Assembly: GCF_003955715.1 (NCBI RefSeq)
Contig: NZ_CP034463.1
Location: 1,488,001-1,552,000, forward strand
Length of the DNA: 64,000 nt
Source: Streptomyces aquilus
Lineage (GTDB): Bacteria; Actinomycetota; Actinomycetes; Streptomycetales; Streptomycetaceae
Direction: 5' to 3'
Part shown: positions 7,586 through 15,951 of the stretch, one piece after another
How the letters are laid out: each line of letters starts with the position of its first letter
Numbering within the stretch: position 1 is the first letter of the stretch
Notes under the pieces: generated by a model
What the model was told of the DNA's origin: nothing
Seen by the model: the letters and a program-made list of their open reading frames with translations, nothing else
Databases searched by the model: none
Program-made: the position numbers and the translations under genes

Positions 7586-9608
7586 CGGTCGCTCCGGGCA
7601 GGGCCTCGTCCGCGAGCTCCTTGCCCATCTTCTGGTACTCGCGGCGCACCGCGTGCAGCACGTGGGCCGCCGTCACCGGTCCCGCCCCGGCCAGGAACGC
7701 GGCGGCCAGGGCGACGTTCTTGATGTGGCCGCCGCTGAGCGTGTACCGGGCGGCCAGCGCGTCGGTGTCGACGTCGGGGGCGAGCGGCACGTCCTGGGGC
7801 CAGATCCCGCGCCAGATCCGGGCGCGGCTCACCTCGTCCGGGAACGGGAAGCGGACCGTGAACGCCAGCCGTCGGGTGAAGGCCTCGTCCAGGCTCTGCC
7901 GCATGTTCGTGGCGAGCAGGGTGAGGCCCGTGAAGGCCTCCATGCGCTGGAGAAGGTAGGCGACCTCGATGTTGGCGTAGCGGTCGTGGGCGTCGCGGAC
8001 CTCGCTGCGCCGGCCGAGCAGGGCGTCGGCCTCGTCGAAGAGCAGGACGGCACCCGCGCGTTCGGCGGCGGCGAAGATCCGGTCGAGGTTCTTCTCGGTC
8101 TCGCCGATGTACTTGCTGACCACGCCGGCCAGGTTGATCCGGTAGAGGTCGAGGTGCAGTTCCCCGGCGAGGACTTCGGCGGCCATGGTCTTGCCGGTGC
8201 CCGGCGGCCCGGTCAGCAGGACGCCGGCCCCTGTGCCCCTGGAGAGTCTGCGCCCGAAGCCCCACTCCCGCAGGACGCGGCCCTGCCCGGCCACGCGCGC
8301 GCAGATCTCGCGCAGCGCGGCGAGTTCGTCCGCGGGCAGCACGAGATCGTCCCACCGGGCCCGGGGTTCGATCCGGTCGGCCAGCTCGGCGAGTTCGTGC
8401 CCGACGGTGGCGCGGGCGGCCGCCGAGAGCTCGGGGAGCGTGTCGCCGCGTGTCGCGTCGGCGGCTTCGGTGATCGCGCGCGGGGTGAGCGGGTAGCGCT
8501 CGGCCAGGACGTCGAGATGGGCGGCCGCGACCGCCCGTCCGGCGAGGGCCGAGGCCCAGTACGTCCGCCGCGCCACCGCATCAGGGGCCGCGAACTCATA
8601 GGTGATCAAGGGATGTTGACGGTACGTCGGCGTCGGCTGCCAGGGCGCGACGCCGGTCAGTACGGCGGGCCCCGGCGCCTCGGCCAGTGCGCGGGGCACG
8701 AGCTCGCGCCGCGGTGCGTCCAGGGCGTCGGCCCCGTCCAACAAGGGGATCGCACCGTACAGTTCGGCCTCGCGCAGGAAGCAGAAGAGGGCTTCGTCGA
8801 AGGCTGAGGGGTCGGTCGGTGTCAACGACAGCTCGCCGTGGAGCAAGGGCCTGCCGAGGAGAGCGGCGGCCGTCCGGGCGGCCCGCTTCCGCCCCGACCC
8901 GGGTCGGCCGCGCAGGTAGATCCGGTGGCCGGCCAGCAGCAAGTCCCTTATTTCCGTGGCCTGTTCGGCGACCGGCCCAGGGTCTGTGGGCATGAGTCGG
9001 CACCAGCCCGCCAGCCGCCGGTCCAGTCCCGGCACCTCCAGAAGCACGTCGACGATCTGTTCGTCCGGCACCACGTACCGCGCCGGCAGCGGCGGCTCGA
9101 CCTGGTGCGGGTCGGGGACCAGGCGCACCAGCCGGTGCCGCAGCAGCGGGGCGTCCGCGGCGAAGGCCGAGCGGCGGCTCAGTTTGTCGGGGACGTCGTG
9201 GCACAGGAGGTTGAGCATGAGTTCCACGGTCGGCCGGCGTCGGGTCACGTCGTCCTGGAGGTAGCCGTAGAGGCGCTCGTAGCGCAGGTCGACCTCGGGG
9301 GCGACGGCCACCAGCAGGACGTTCTGCTCGAACGCCGATAGGTCGTAGCGCTCGGCGAGCCAGGCGGTTCCGGGGAGCCCGGCAGCCGTCCCCGGCCCCA
9401 GCGCGGAGACCCCCGGGTCCCGCTCCAACAGCCGGACCACGTCCTCGGCGCCGGTGTGCAGGCCGCGGAAGGCGTCCCGGGCGGCCCCGGAGCCGTACGA
9501 CGCCGTGGCCGCCGCGACGGCCTCCGCCAGCCGGGCGTCGAGCCGGCGCAGGCTGTCCAGGATAGGCGGGGTCTTCGGAGAGCCGTCGACGTCCAGCAGG
9601 CCGCTCAC
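7578..9608 (-). CDS. AAA+ ATPase of the contractile injection system (Pvc15/Afp15-like)
   Basis: 676 residues with two AAA-like halves. The first has a degenerate P-loop (RGRPGSGRK near 235-243). The second is intact, with Walker A GPPGTGKT at 467-474, Walker B LLFDEAD at 522-528, and sensor/arginine-finger regions (LLATNMRQ, DEAFTRRLAF). This is the usual form of the eCIS ATPase, thought to act in particle assembly or cargo loading. GTG 9608 overlaps the fibre stop as GTGA, and the 3' end overlaps the effector gene by 8 bases, so the three are likely translationally coupled. Function within the CIS is inferred from family and position. Confidence 0.85.
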   Translation of the reverse strand: MSGLLDVDGSPKTPPILDSLRRLDARLAEAVAAATASYGSGAARDAFRGLHTGAEDVVRLLERDPGVSALGPGTAAGLPGTAWLAERYDLSAFEQNVLLVAVAPEVDLRYERLYGYLQDDVTRRRPTVELMLNLLCHDVPDKLSRRSAFAADAPLLRHRLVRLVPDPHQVEPPLPARYVVPDEQIVDVLLEVPGLDRRLAGWCRLMPTDPGPVAEQATEIRDLLLAGHRIYLRGRPGSGRKRAARTAAALLGRPLLHGELSLTPTDPSAFDEALFCFLREAELYGAIPLLDGADALDAPRRELVPRALAEAPGPAVLTGVAPWQPTPTYRQHPLITYEFAAPDAVARRTYWASALAGRAVAAAHLDVLAERYPLTPRAITEAADATRGDTLPELSAAARATVGHELAELADRIEPRARWDDLVLPADELAALREICARVAGQGRVLREWGFGRRLSRGTGAGVLLTGPPGTGKTMAAEVLAGELHLDLYRINLAGVVSKYIGETEKNLDRIFAAAERAGAVLLFDEADALLGRRSEVRDAHDRYANIEVAYLLQRMEAFTGLTLLATNMRQSLDEAFTRRLAFTVRFPFPDEVSRARIWRGIWPQDVPLAPDVDTDALAARYTLSGGHIKNVALAAAFLAGAGPVTAAHVLHAVRREYQKMGKELADEALPGATDG

Positions 9609-11557
9609 CCCGGCCTCCCCGCCGCTGGCATCAACCCGTGGTTGACGTTCAGGTCGGCGGAGACCCCGTGCTCCTCCGGATGCCGGTAACGGCCGTACTC
9701 CTCACCCTCCTTGTCGCTCTCCACGACCAACGGGTTGGCCAGCGCGTACGCGTCGTGGCGGACGCCGGTGACCTGCCAGCAGACCTCGGTGCCGGGTTCG
9801 CCGCCGGCGATGGAGAAGCGGTTGTCCGACAGCTTGCGGGAGACGTGGAGGTCCGGGGCCGGGCGGCCCACCGCCGTGAGCTGGTACCGGAAGCGTTCGT
9901 TGAGCGCCTCGAACCAGTCCGGCAGGGTGATCTCGGCCCCGCCGGTCTCGTCGAGGACCACCTCACCGTCGTAGACGTTCTTCATCTCGTCGCTCTCGAC
10001 GGCGCAGTGGCTCAGATAGCGGCCGGCCGGGTCGAGAGGATGGTCGATCATGAACTGGACGGCGCTCTTCGTGATCTTTCCGGAGACGACGAGGTCGCCC
10101 CAGAACTGGCCGGCCGGCTTACCGAAGGCGAACAGTCCTGTGCCGTCGCCGCTGATCGCGTGGAGGGCGAAGGTGTGGGCCGAGTAGGCGGCCAGGGCCG
10201 AGAGGTTCGCCTCGTCGGTGGTCACCTGAAGCTTGCACTCGGGGTCCTGGGTGCCCATGCCCACCCGGCCGTTCTTCAGGGAGATCCCCGGCCGCCACCA
10301 CCCGTCGTACTTGTCGTAGAGCGTCGGCACCCCCCGCTGATCGGGCGTGCCCCCGTTCGCGTCGATGTTGATCGCGAACGCCGGCCTCTTCTGCGCGTTG
10401 AGGATGCCGATGGCCGTGCTGTCGGACTGGGCGAGCAGCGGCACATGCGTGACGGTCGACGCGCCCGTGCTGTCCTCGTCGGTGAAGCCGCCCTGGTCGA
10501 TGGCGTGCACCCGGGCCAGTGCCTGGGTGCGGCCGACGCAGAGCCGGTCCCGTACGACCGCGTCGCCGGCGACGTCGAGGTCCACGTCCGGGGTGGTGGT
10601 GCGGATGCCGACGCGGCCGCGCAGGACGGTGGTGCCGAGGACCGTGCTGGTGCCGTGGACCGAGGCGGGGCCACGGACCACGGCCCCGCCGGTGACGTCG
10701 AGCTGGGTCTCCGGGACCGCGGTTCCGATGCCGACGCGGTCCCGGAAGACGGCGGTGCCCTGGACGTCCAGGGGTGCCTCCGGCTGCGTGGTGCCGACGC
10801 CGACCCGGCCGGAGGAGGGTGCCACCCACAACGCCGAGGCGTCCCCGTCCGGCGGCTGTACCGACAGGCTCTGCGCCTTCAGTACCAGCCCGCCGTTCCG
10901 CAGCGCCCGCAGCTCACCCGCCGACACCTCGCTCGCGATGGCCAGCGCGCCGACCCTTTCCACGGCGGTCCGGGACAGCCGGACACGGTTCGGGGAACTT
11001 CCCACCGCCCGGCGGTTCACGACGTCCAGCCCGGTCACCTTGCCGCCCGCGTCGATCACGACCTCGGCGAGGATGATCTCCGTGTCGTCGTCGACGAACT
11101 CTTCGGGCTTGCGCAGCCGCAGCAGCGGGGTGGTCTCCGTGTTGAAGGCGCCTGCGGCGATGCCGGTGAAGTCGAAGGTCTCCGCCCAGGCGATGGTGAA
11201 GTACCGGCTGCCGCTCAGCCCTTGTGTGGACAGCACCACCCCCAGCTGAGCGACCGTCACCAGGCTTCCGTCCTCCAGCTTGGCGTGCCCGCCGACGGCC
11301 AGCGGCAGCAGCCGGCCCCGCCCGTCCAGCGCCACGCCGGGCCCGACCCGCACGCCCTGCTGGCCCACCGTCGTGTCGACGGCGAGCCCGACGGCCACGC
11401 CCTTGTCATGCAGGGCCGAGCCGTGCAGCCGGTGCAGCGGTACGTAGAACCCCTCCTGGTCCTGGCGGCTCTCGCGCAGTCCGGTGTCCCCCTGGCGGGG
11501 CTCGGGCGGGCTGACCGTCGGGTCCGTGTAGTCGGTGCGGACAAGCCTCTCGGTCAT
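9605..11557 (-). CDS. CIS tail-fibre-like protein with repeated VGIGT beta motifs
   Basis: 650 residues. The N-terminal half (YVPLHRLHGSALHDKG, then GPGVALDGRGRLLPL) resembles baseplate-attached fibre bases. The middle carries at least four copies of the fibre repeat GRVGxGTxxPxxxLDV (GRVGVGTTQPEAPLDVQG, DRVGIGTAVPETQLDVTG, GRVGIRTTTPDVDLDVAG, GRVGMGTQDPECKLQV), typical of trimeric phage fibres. The C-terminal part (AVQFMIDHPLDPAGRYLSHC) is a domain often found at the tip of such fibres. In eCIS this position corresponds to Pvc13/Afp13, the target-binding fibre. If this system is cytoplasmic, as reported for the S. coelicolor CIS, what it binds is unclear. ATG 11557 has AAGGGG upstream. Confidence 0.7.
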   Translation of the reverse strand: MTERLVRTDYTDPTVSPPEPRQGDTGLRESRQDQEGFYVPLHRLHGSALHDKGVAVGLAVDTTVGQQGVRVGPGVALDGRGRLLPLAVGGHAKLEDGSLVTVAQLGVVLSTQGLSGSRYFTIAWAETFDFTGIAAGAFNTETTPLLRLRKPEEFVDDDTEIILAEVVIDAGGKVTGLDVVNRRAVGSSPNRVRLSRTAVERVGALAIASEVSAGELRALRNGGLVLKAQSLSVQPPDGDASALWVAPSSGRVGVGTTQPEAPLDVQGTAVFRDRVGIGTAVPETQLDVTGGAVVRGPASVHGTSTVLGTTVLRGRVGIRTTTPDVDLDVAGDAVVRDRLCVGRTQALARVHAIDQGGFTDEDSTGASTVTHVPLLAQSDSTAIGILNAQKRPAFAINIDANGGTPDQRGVPTLYDKYDGWWRPGISLKNGRVGMGTQDPECKLQVTTDEANLSALAAYSAHTFALHAISGDGTGLFAFGKPAGQFWGDLVVSGKITKSAVQFMIDHPLDPAGRYLSHCAVESDEMKNVYDGEVVLDETGGAEITLPDWFEALNERFRYQLTAVGRPAPDLHVSRKLSDNRFSIAGGEPGTEVCWQVTGVRHDAYALANPLVVESDKEGEEYGRYRHPEEHGVSADLNVNHGLMPAAGRPG

Positions 11558-11568
11558 CTGGGAACCCC

Positions 11569-13131
11569 TTAGTTGGCGCCGATGGCAGTCAGACGGGTGG
11601 TCAGGGCGGACGCCGGGCGCTCGTGTTCCAGGGCGTCGGCGAGGCTTCGCAGGGCCGCCCGCTGGTCCTCCGTCGTGGCGCCCGTCCTGGCGAAGTGCAC
11701 GATCACCCCGATCTCGTGGGGCGCGGCACGGAAGTTCCGGCGGAGTGCGGCGTTCGGTCCCGTCTCGTCGCGGCTGAACGGCTCGCCCCCGTCACAGAGG
11801 TAGACCGTGCCCTCGCCGCGGACCATCCCGCGCGGGAACACCAGGCCGCCCGGCTCGGTCGCCCTGGTCACCCGGGGCGGGTCGGCGCGCAGGTCCACCC
11901 GGTACAGGGCCGGCGGGCGCAGCGTGCGGCGCAGGTAGGGGCGGTTGGGGTCCTGGTCGGGCTGGAGGCCCACGTCAAGGACGAGGAGCAGGTGGGTGTC
12001 CTCCTGGAGGATCGCGTACGGCGCCAGGAGCGGGTTGTCCGCTGGGGGGACGTTCGCCAGCAGTGGTGTCGGGGCGCCCCCGGCCGGGTCGACCCGGAAC
12101 AGCTCCGCCGGTCCCTCGGCGCGCGCGTCACCGATGACGAGACGACCGTCGGGGCCGACGAGCAGGGAGCGCGGGACCGTCAGCCCGGGCAGCGCGATCG
12201 TGCGCGGCACGGCGGCCGGGGCGGCGAGGTCGATGTCGAGGACCCGCTTGTCCTTCTTGTTGAGGAGGTAGAGACGGCCGGCCTCGCACACCGCCGCCGC
12301 GACGTCCACGACTCCCTTGACCGAGGCGTGCGTCGCCACCGTCTGCTGCTGGTACGGCGTCGCCGAGTCCACCCGCGACAGCCGCAGCCCGGTCTGCTGC
12401 ACGTCGAGGACGTACAGCCGCCAGCCGGGCGGCGTCGCGTCGACCGCGACGGCCACCGGTGGGGCGAGGGCCCAGCCCGCCGGGCCGAGGGGGCGCGGCA
12501 CGGGCGGGCCACCGGTCCAGTCGGCGTACCCGCCGGTCCGGGTGATCCGCCAGACCCCCGGCGCTGGCACGGCGCCGACCCCGCCGGCGTCCCCCACCAC
12601 CAGGTCGCCGTCGGGGGTCATGGCCATGCACTGCGGGCTGACCAGCCCCGAGTGGGCGGGGGTGCGGTCGGGGGCCGGACGGAGGTAGGGGCCCTGGGAG
12701 AGCAGGGCGTTGACCCGGGACTCCTCGCCGGGCGCCGGCCTGCTGAACAGCACCTTGGCTCCGGCGTCGAGCGTGATCCGCTGCCGCTCCGGCACCGGAA
12801 CCGCCAGCTCCAGCAGCCCCGCCAGCCCGGCGGACGTACCCCGCAGCAGATGCAGCCGCATGATCCCGGCCACGACCCGGCGCCGCTGCTCGGTGGTCCA
12901 GCCGGACCGCAGCTCGAACCCCAGCCAGCCGGCCAGCCAGGGGAGGAACTCCGCCGGGGTGCGGGCGGGATCGTAGAGGTCGGGCAGCGCGTCGATGGTG
13001 CTCATGACCGGGGTGCCGGGGGTGGCGACCCCGTCGTCGATGCCGTCGAGGAGTTTCTCGAAGGCCGACAGCAGGTCGCCCAGGTCCCGCGAGCGCAGGA
13101 CCGACGGCAGGTGGTCGAGGTAGGTGCTCAT
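11569..13131 (-). CDS. Phage tail protein I-type baseplate component fused to a beta-propeller (Pvc12-like position)
   Basis: 520 residues. Residues 1 to about 170 match the tail protein I family (MSTYLDHLPSVLRS, FLPWLAGWLGFELR, LHLLRGTSAGLAGLLEL). From about residue 190 the protein becomes a six-blade-like NHL/SMP-30-type propeller with repeated strands (CMAMTPDGDLVVGDAGG, SLLVGPDGRLVIGDA, RGMVRGEGTVYLCDGG), ending in a short helical tail. ATG 13131 overlaps the upstream baseplate J stop as ATGA and begins exactly where the family starts; a longer upstream reading would run through the J gene out of frame. It probably forms the outer baseplate and carries the fibre encoded 11 bases downstream. 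The propeller's ligand is unknown. Confidence 0.75.
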   Translation of the reverse strand: MSTYLDHLPSVLRSRDLGDLLSAFEKLLDGIDDGVATPGTPVMSTIDALPDLYDPARTPAEFLPWLAGWLGFELRSGWTTEQRRRVVAGIMRLHLLRGTSAGLAGLLELAVPVPERQRITLDAGAKVLFSRPAPGEESRVNALLSQGPYLRPAPDRTPAHSGLVSPQCMAMTPDGDLVVGDAGGVGAVPAPGVWRITRTGGYADWTGGPPVPRPLGPAGWALAPPVAVAVDATPPGWRLYVLDVQQTGLRLSRVDSATPYQQQTVATHASVKGVVDVAAAVCEAGRLYLLNKKDKRVLDIDLAAPAAVPRTIALPGLTVPRSLLVGPDGRLVIGDARAEGPAELFRVDPAGGAPTPLLANVPPADNPLLAPYAILQEDTHLLLVLDVGLQPDQDPNRPYLRRTLRPPALYRVDLRADPPRVTRATEPGGLVFPRGMVRGEGTVYLCDGGEPFSRDETGPNAALRRNFRAAPHEIGVIVHFARTGATTEDQRAALRSLADALEHERPASALTTRLTAIGAN

Positions 13132-15200
13132 TCCTCCGCCCCCGTGGCGTCGCAGGTGCCGAAGCAGACCAGTTCGTAGTCGGTGAGCTGCACCTGCGGG
13201 CCGTAGGCCGCCGGGAGCGGGAGGGGGCGGTGCAGGTCGTTGTTCCAGGCCTCGCCGGTCTGGTGGTACGGCGGTGGGGTCACCGGCCGCATCCGCAGGT
13301 CGGCGAGGTAGCCGATCTCGGTGTCCGGCTGGACCGCCTGGTACAGGTCGGGCAGATGGACGCTCTGCCCGACCTGCCAGCCCCGCCCGCCCGGGCCCCC
13401 GTACACCGGGTGCAGGAATCTGGCGACCCGCTCCTTCACCCGTGCCGTCTCCGCCGCCAGACCGCTGGTCAGATGCATGTCGACGGCACGCTTGAAGACC
13501 CGTACGTCGACCGTGACGTCGACGGGCAGATAGCGCGGCGGCTGCACCTCCAGGCGGGCGGTCACCTCGCGTCGCGGGTCCAGGGCGGCGATCACGTCGT
13601 GCACGAGGACGACCGGCGGCATCGGCTGCGGTTCGGCCGCCCCGAGGTCCGGGACCACGATGAGGTTCACATGACCGGGCGCGCGCAGGATCGAGGCGTA
13701 CGTCCACGGGTCGCCCTTCAGCCACCTCGCCGACGGGCCGTCCCTCTCCTGCGTCCGGGGGGCCAGACAGCGCACGGTCGCGACCCCCGGCACCTGCCGG
13801 GCGAGGAACTCGTAGTCCTCCGCGGTGATCGCCCGGTCCCGGGTGCGCAACAACCGCGGTGCCCGTGCCTTGGTCTCCTCGATGGGCTCCTCGTCCAGCC
13901 CGCCGGTGCCGGGCACGAGGTTGGTCACCGAGACGATCCCGGGCACGCCCTCGGCGAGCGTGGTGACGGTGCCGGGCAGCACGTTGCCCGCGGCGCCCGT
14001 GGCGACGTACCGGTAGACGGCCGCGATGTCGGAGCCCTGCGGCGGCACGGACCCGACGGTGCCGAAGACGACCTCCCCGGTGACCGGGTCCAGGCGCACG
14101 GCCTTGTCCCGTCCCGGCTCCCGTTCCTCCGCGAGGGCCCAGCGCTCGCCGTCGACGAGGACGCGGACATGGTCGTAGGGGGAGTCCCCGCCCGGCTGCC
14201 GGTGGACGGGCCGGTTGCGCAGTTCGTACGTCTGGCGCGGGGCGCGTCCCGCCGTGCCGAGCGACTCGGGGACGTCCCGGCCGGCTGTCGGTGCGGTGGT
14301 CGCCGGGACGGTGCTGGGCAGGAGGTGCCGTACGCGGATCACGGCGTCCCGTGCGGGATCGCCGGGCTCGTTCGGGTTGGCCAGCTTCAGGCCGATCCAG
14401 CGGCGCGGCTTGCCCGGCTCCGGCTTCGGACCGGCCGCCGGGAACGGCCAGCCCGCCGGGTCGACGGCCGCCCACTGCGGGGCGGCGGGCAGGCGCAGCC
14501 GCACCTGGCCCGCCTGGGACAGGGCGCGGGTGGTGTCCTTTTCCACCGTGAGGGCCGGCCAGTTGGCGGGGTCGGTGCCGCCCGCCGAGAACACCCAGCT
14601 CACGGTCGCCGGTTCGCCGGAGGCGGGCCGGCCCGGCTCGCCGTAGACCTCGAGGCGTTCGACGGGCTGGGTGAAGGCGGGGTCGAAGCCGAGCAGGAGA
14701 TAGCCGGTGCCGCCGTCGGGGACGCGGAGCTCCGCGCCGTCCGTGCCGCCGAGGAGGTCGGCGGTGCTGACGAGGTGGCGGACGGTCGTCGACAGCCCGG
14801 CGGGCAGGGCCAGGACCTCGGACTCCGTCTGGAAGACGACCGGTGCCTGGGACTCGCTGCCGGTGGTCTGGGCCCAGGTTCCGGCGGGCACGGTGGCGGT
14901 CTGGCCGGGCTGGGCGGTGAAGGTGAGGAGGGTGGCGGCGGGGAGGGCGGGCAGGCGGGTGATGCCGAGGAGGTTGAGGAAGGCGGTGTAGTTCTTCTCC
15001 GGGACCTGGTTGAGGCGGTAGATCAGGCCCTCGACGAGCCAGGCGAACAACTCGACCAGCGCGATGCCGGGGTCCGCCGGGCCGAGGTCGCTCCAGCGCG
15101 GGGCGTAGTGCTTGATCAGCTCCTGGGCCTCGGCCACCAGGTCCGCCCAGCGCCGGTCGTCCAGGTCCGGCGGGAGCGGCCGACCGCGCTCGGCGCTCAT
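13128..15200 (-). CDS. Baseplate J/gp47-like protein (Pvc11-like)
   Basis: 690 residues. The N-terminus (RRWADLVAEAQELIKHYAP, DPGIALVELFAWLVEGLIYRL) and the central GLDEEPIEETKARAPRLLRT plus AITAEDYEFLARQVPGV are characteristic of the baseplate J family that forms the wedge of T4-like and eCIS baseplates. ATG 15200 is used because it overlaps the gp25 stop (ATGA) and the family begins about 15 residues later. The downstream end overlaps the tail protein I start. Spacing shows tight co-translation of the baseplate module. Confidence 0.88.
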   Translation of the reverse strand: MSAERGRPLPPDLDDRRWADLVAEAQELIKHYAPRWSDLGPADPGIALVELFAWLVEGLIYRLNQVPEKNYTAFLNLLGITRLPALPAATLLTFTAQPGQTATVPAGTWAQTTGSESQAPVVFQTESEVLALPAGLSTTVRHLVSTADLLGGTDGAELRVPDGGTGYLLLGFDPAFTQPVERLEVYGEPGRPASGEPATVSWVFSAGGTDPANWPALTVEKDTTRALSQAGQVRLRLPAAPQWAAVDPAGWPFPAAGPKPEPGKPRRWIGLKLANPNEPGDPARDAVIRVRHLLPSTVPATTAPTAGRDVPESLGTAGRAPRQTYELRNRPVHRQPGGDSPYDHVRVLVDGERWALAEEREPGRDKAVRLDPVTGEVVFGTVGSVPPQGSDIAAVYRYVATGAAGNVLPGTVTTLAEGVPGIVSVTNLVPGTGGLDEEPIEETKARAPRLLRTRDRAITAEDYEFLARQVPGVATVRCLAPRTQERDGPSARWLKGDPWTYASILRAPGHVNLIVVPDLGAAEPQPMPPVVLVHDVIAALDPRREVTARLEVQPPRYLPVDVTVDVRVFKRAVDMHLTSGLAAETARVKERVARFLHPVYGGPGGRGWQVGQSVHLPDLYQAVQPDTEIGYLADLRMRPVTPPPYHQTGEAWNNDLHRPLPLPAAYGPQVQLTDYELVCFGTCDATGAEE

Positions 15201-15583
15201 GAGGGCTGCTCCAGGGGGAAGGCCAGTGAGAGGGTCTGGCGGCCTTCGTCGCTCTTGATCCGGTAGGCGAGGTCGATGGTGAGGACGGCGGCTCGGGGGT
15301 CGTTGCCGACCGTGATCTCGGTGACCTCGATGCGTGGTTCCCAACGGGCCAGTGCCGAACTCACGTAGTGGCGGGCCAGGTTGGCGGTGGCCGGGGTGTT
15401 GGGCGCGAAGGCCAGGCTGTGCAGGTCGCAGCCGAAGTCCGGGCGCATGATCCGCTCCCCCGGCCGGGTGCCGAGGACGATCAGTACCGCCTGCCGTATC
15501 CGCTCGGCCCCCGAGGACTCGGCGAGCGCGCCGGTCGCGTCGAAGCCGACCGGGAAGGCCACGCCTTTGCCGTCCACGGTCAT
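15197..15583 (-). CDS. GPW/gp25 family baseplate wedge protein (Pvc9-like)
   Basis: 128 residues. IRQAVLIVLGTRPGERIMRPDFGCDLHSL is the hallmark of T4 gp25/GPW proteins, which nucleate sheath assembly at the baseplate wedge. Length matches the family. It overlaps the spike-tip gene upstream and baseplate J downstream as ATGA at both ends. Confidence 0.9.
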   Translation of the reverse strand: MTVDGKGVAFPVGFDATGALAESSGAERIRQAVLIVLGTRPGERIMRPDFGCDLHSLAFAPNTPATANLARHYVSSALARWEPRIEVTEITVGNDPRAAVLTIDLAYRIKSDEGRQTLSLAFPLEQPS

Positions 15584-15951
15584 TCCCCCTTCAGACAGCT
15601 CTGGCCGGCGGTCGCCGACAATGCCCCGCCCGTCGGCGGGTCCTGGGGTGTGACGGGCGGGATGACCCCGTCGGTGGCGCCGGTGAACCCGTCGGTGGTG
15701 AGGACCGCGGCGACGCCGTTCACGGTCAGCAGGCCGCCGGAGGCGGAGACCGGCGGTACCACGTTCACGCAGGTCTTGGCGGCGGGCGGCTGGTTCGGCT
15801 TCGTGCAGCCGGCGACCGTGAGGCCCACGAAGTCCTCCCCGGTCACCACACTCTTGTCGTTGACCGTCAGCGGGTGCCGGGGTACAGGTTTCACGGTCCC
15901 TTGGTTCTGGCAGGTGAACGTGCTCGCCGTGGTCAGTACGTAGCCGCTCAT
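15580..15951 (-). CDS. Putative spike-tip protein (PAAR-like, Pvc10 position)
   Basis: 123 residues, no signal peptide. It is rich in short beta strands, Gly, Pro and Thr and has four Cys (C14, C49, C61, C119), two of them in TVAGCTK and KTCVNVV. Position between the VgrG-like spike and gp25 matches the spike-tip gene of Pvc/Afp operons. Sequence similarity to classical PAAR proteins is not obvious by eye, so the call rests mainly on size, composition and synteny. ATG 15951 overlaps the VgrG stop; the gp25 start overlaps its own stop. Longer upstream readings in this frame cross the VgrG gene and are rejected. Confidence 0.6.
   Translation of the reverse strand: MSGYVLTTASTFTCQNQGTVKPVPRHPLTVNDKSVVTGEDFVGLTVAGCTKPNQPPAAKTCVNVVPPVSASGGLLTVNGVAAVLTTDGFTGATDGVIPPVTPQDPPTGGALSATAGQSCLKGE

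Noticed and set aside
11569..14475. Longer version (968 codons) of the tail protein I gene
   Set aside because: The extra N-terminal part is Arg/Pro/Gly-rich and overlaps the well-supported baseplate J gene; the family starts at ATG 13131.
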